From the NCBI GenBank assembly GCA_030609765.1, contig JAUWTE010000226.1:1-5772 (forward strand): 5,772 nt of DNA, written 5' to 3'. Below, in pieces: positions 5,694 through 5,772 of this stretch (within the stretch, counting starts at the first letter, position 1; each line of letters begins with the position of its first letter). Under the pieces are notes generated by a model, which saw only the letters and a program-made list of their open reading frames with translations, did not search any database and had not been told where the DNA came from. A program made the translations under genes and the position numbers. The DNA comes from Acidobacteriota bacterium (GTDB taxonomy: Bacteria > Acidobacteriota > UBA890).

Positions 5694-5772
5694 ATGAGGA
5701 CCTATAAGGACCTGAGTGAGCTGATTGGCAACACACCACTCTTGCGCCTCGAGCGGCTGGCACCCGAGCACA
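5694..5772 (+). CDS. Cysteine synthase-like PLP-dependent enzyme, N-terminal fragment
   Basis: Only 26 codons are inside the window. The reading begins MRTYKDLSELIGNTPLLRLE, and the ELIGNTPLLRL stretch is the hallmark N-terminus of the fold-type II PLP family that includes O-acetylserine sulfhydrylase (CysK/CysM) and cystathionine beta-synthase. These enzymes make cysteine or cystathionine from activated serine in the cytoplasm. The PLP lysine and the substrate loop lie beyond the window edge, so CysK, CysM and cystathionine beta-synthase cannot be separated here. It is on the same strand as the copper cluster, 66 nt downstream, with its own good ribosome binding site. It may be a separate transcription unit. 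Confidence 0.85.
   Translation, partial: MRTYKDLSELIGNTPLLRLERLAPEH

Overview
The window is GC-rich bacterial DNA with tightly packed genes. The large two-unit FtsX/MacB-type permease has the layout of the ADOP (acidobacterial duplicated orphan permease) family. Together with a Tat-exported superoxide dismutase and Sco/PCuAC copper proteins, it suggests an aerobic Gram-negative-type bacterium, probably Acidobacteriota or a neighbouring phylum such as Gemmatimonadota. This placement is inferred from gene content only.

Layout. (1) Positions 1-454 (+): the last 17 codons of a probable antitoxin, followed with a GTGA stop/start overlap by a VapC-like PIN-domain toxin; this is the right half of a type II toxin-antitoxin pair. 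(2) Positions 455-508: a short convergent gap with hairpins. (3) Positions 509-2962 (-): a complete ADOP permease, encoded without an ATPase nearby. (4) Positions 2963-3136: a divergent intergenic region that should hold the promoters of the permease and of the rightward cluster. (5) Positions 3137-5627 (+): four same-strand genes spaced 9, 81 and 10 nt apart. They encode a Tat-signal Fe/Mn-family superoxide dismutase with Mn-type active-site residues, a monohaem c-type cytochrome lipoprotein, a PCuAC periplasmic copper chaperone, and a Sco1/SenC lipoprotein. (6) Positions 5694-5772 (+): the first 26 codons of a cysteine-synthase-like PLP enzyme, cut by the window edge.

How the genes work together. 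All four products of the rightward cluster are predicted to act outside the cytoplasmic membrane. PCuAC and Sco are known partners in copper delivery and CuA-site assembly of haem-copper oxidases, but no oxidase subunit is encoded here. Their neighbours are a non-copper superoxide dismutase and a small membrane-anchored cytochrome c. The most interesting reading is an extracytoplasmic redox and copper-handling module in which superoxide removal, a haem electron carrier and copper delivery are co-expressed. The individual families are well known; whether this combination is a recurrent functional unit is a hypothesis that a gene-neighbourhood survey could test. I see no mobile element, CRISPR array, rRNA or tRNA.
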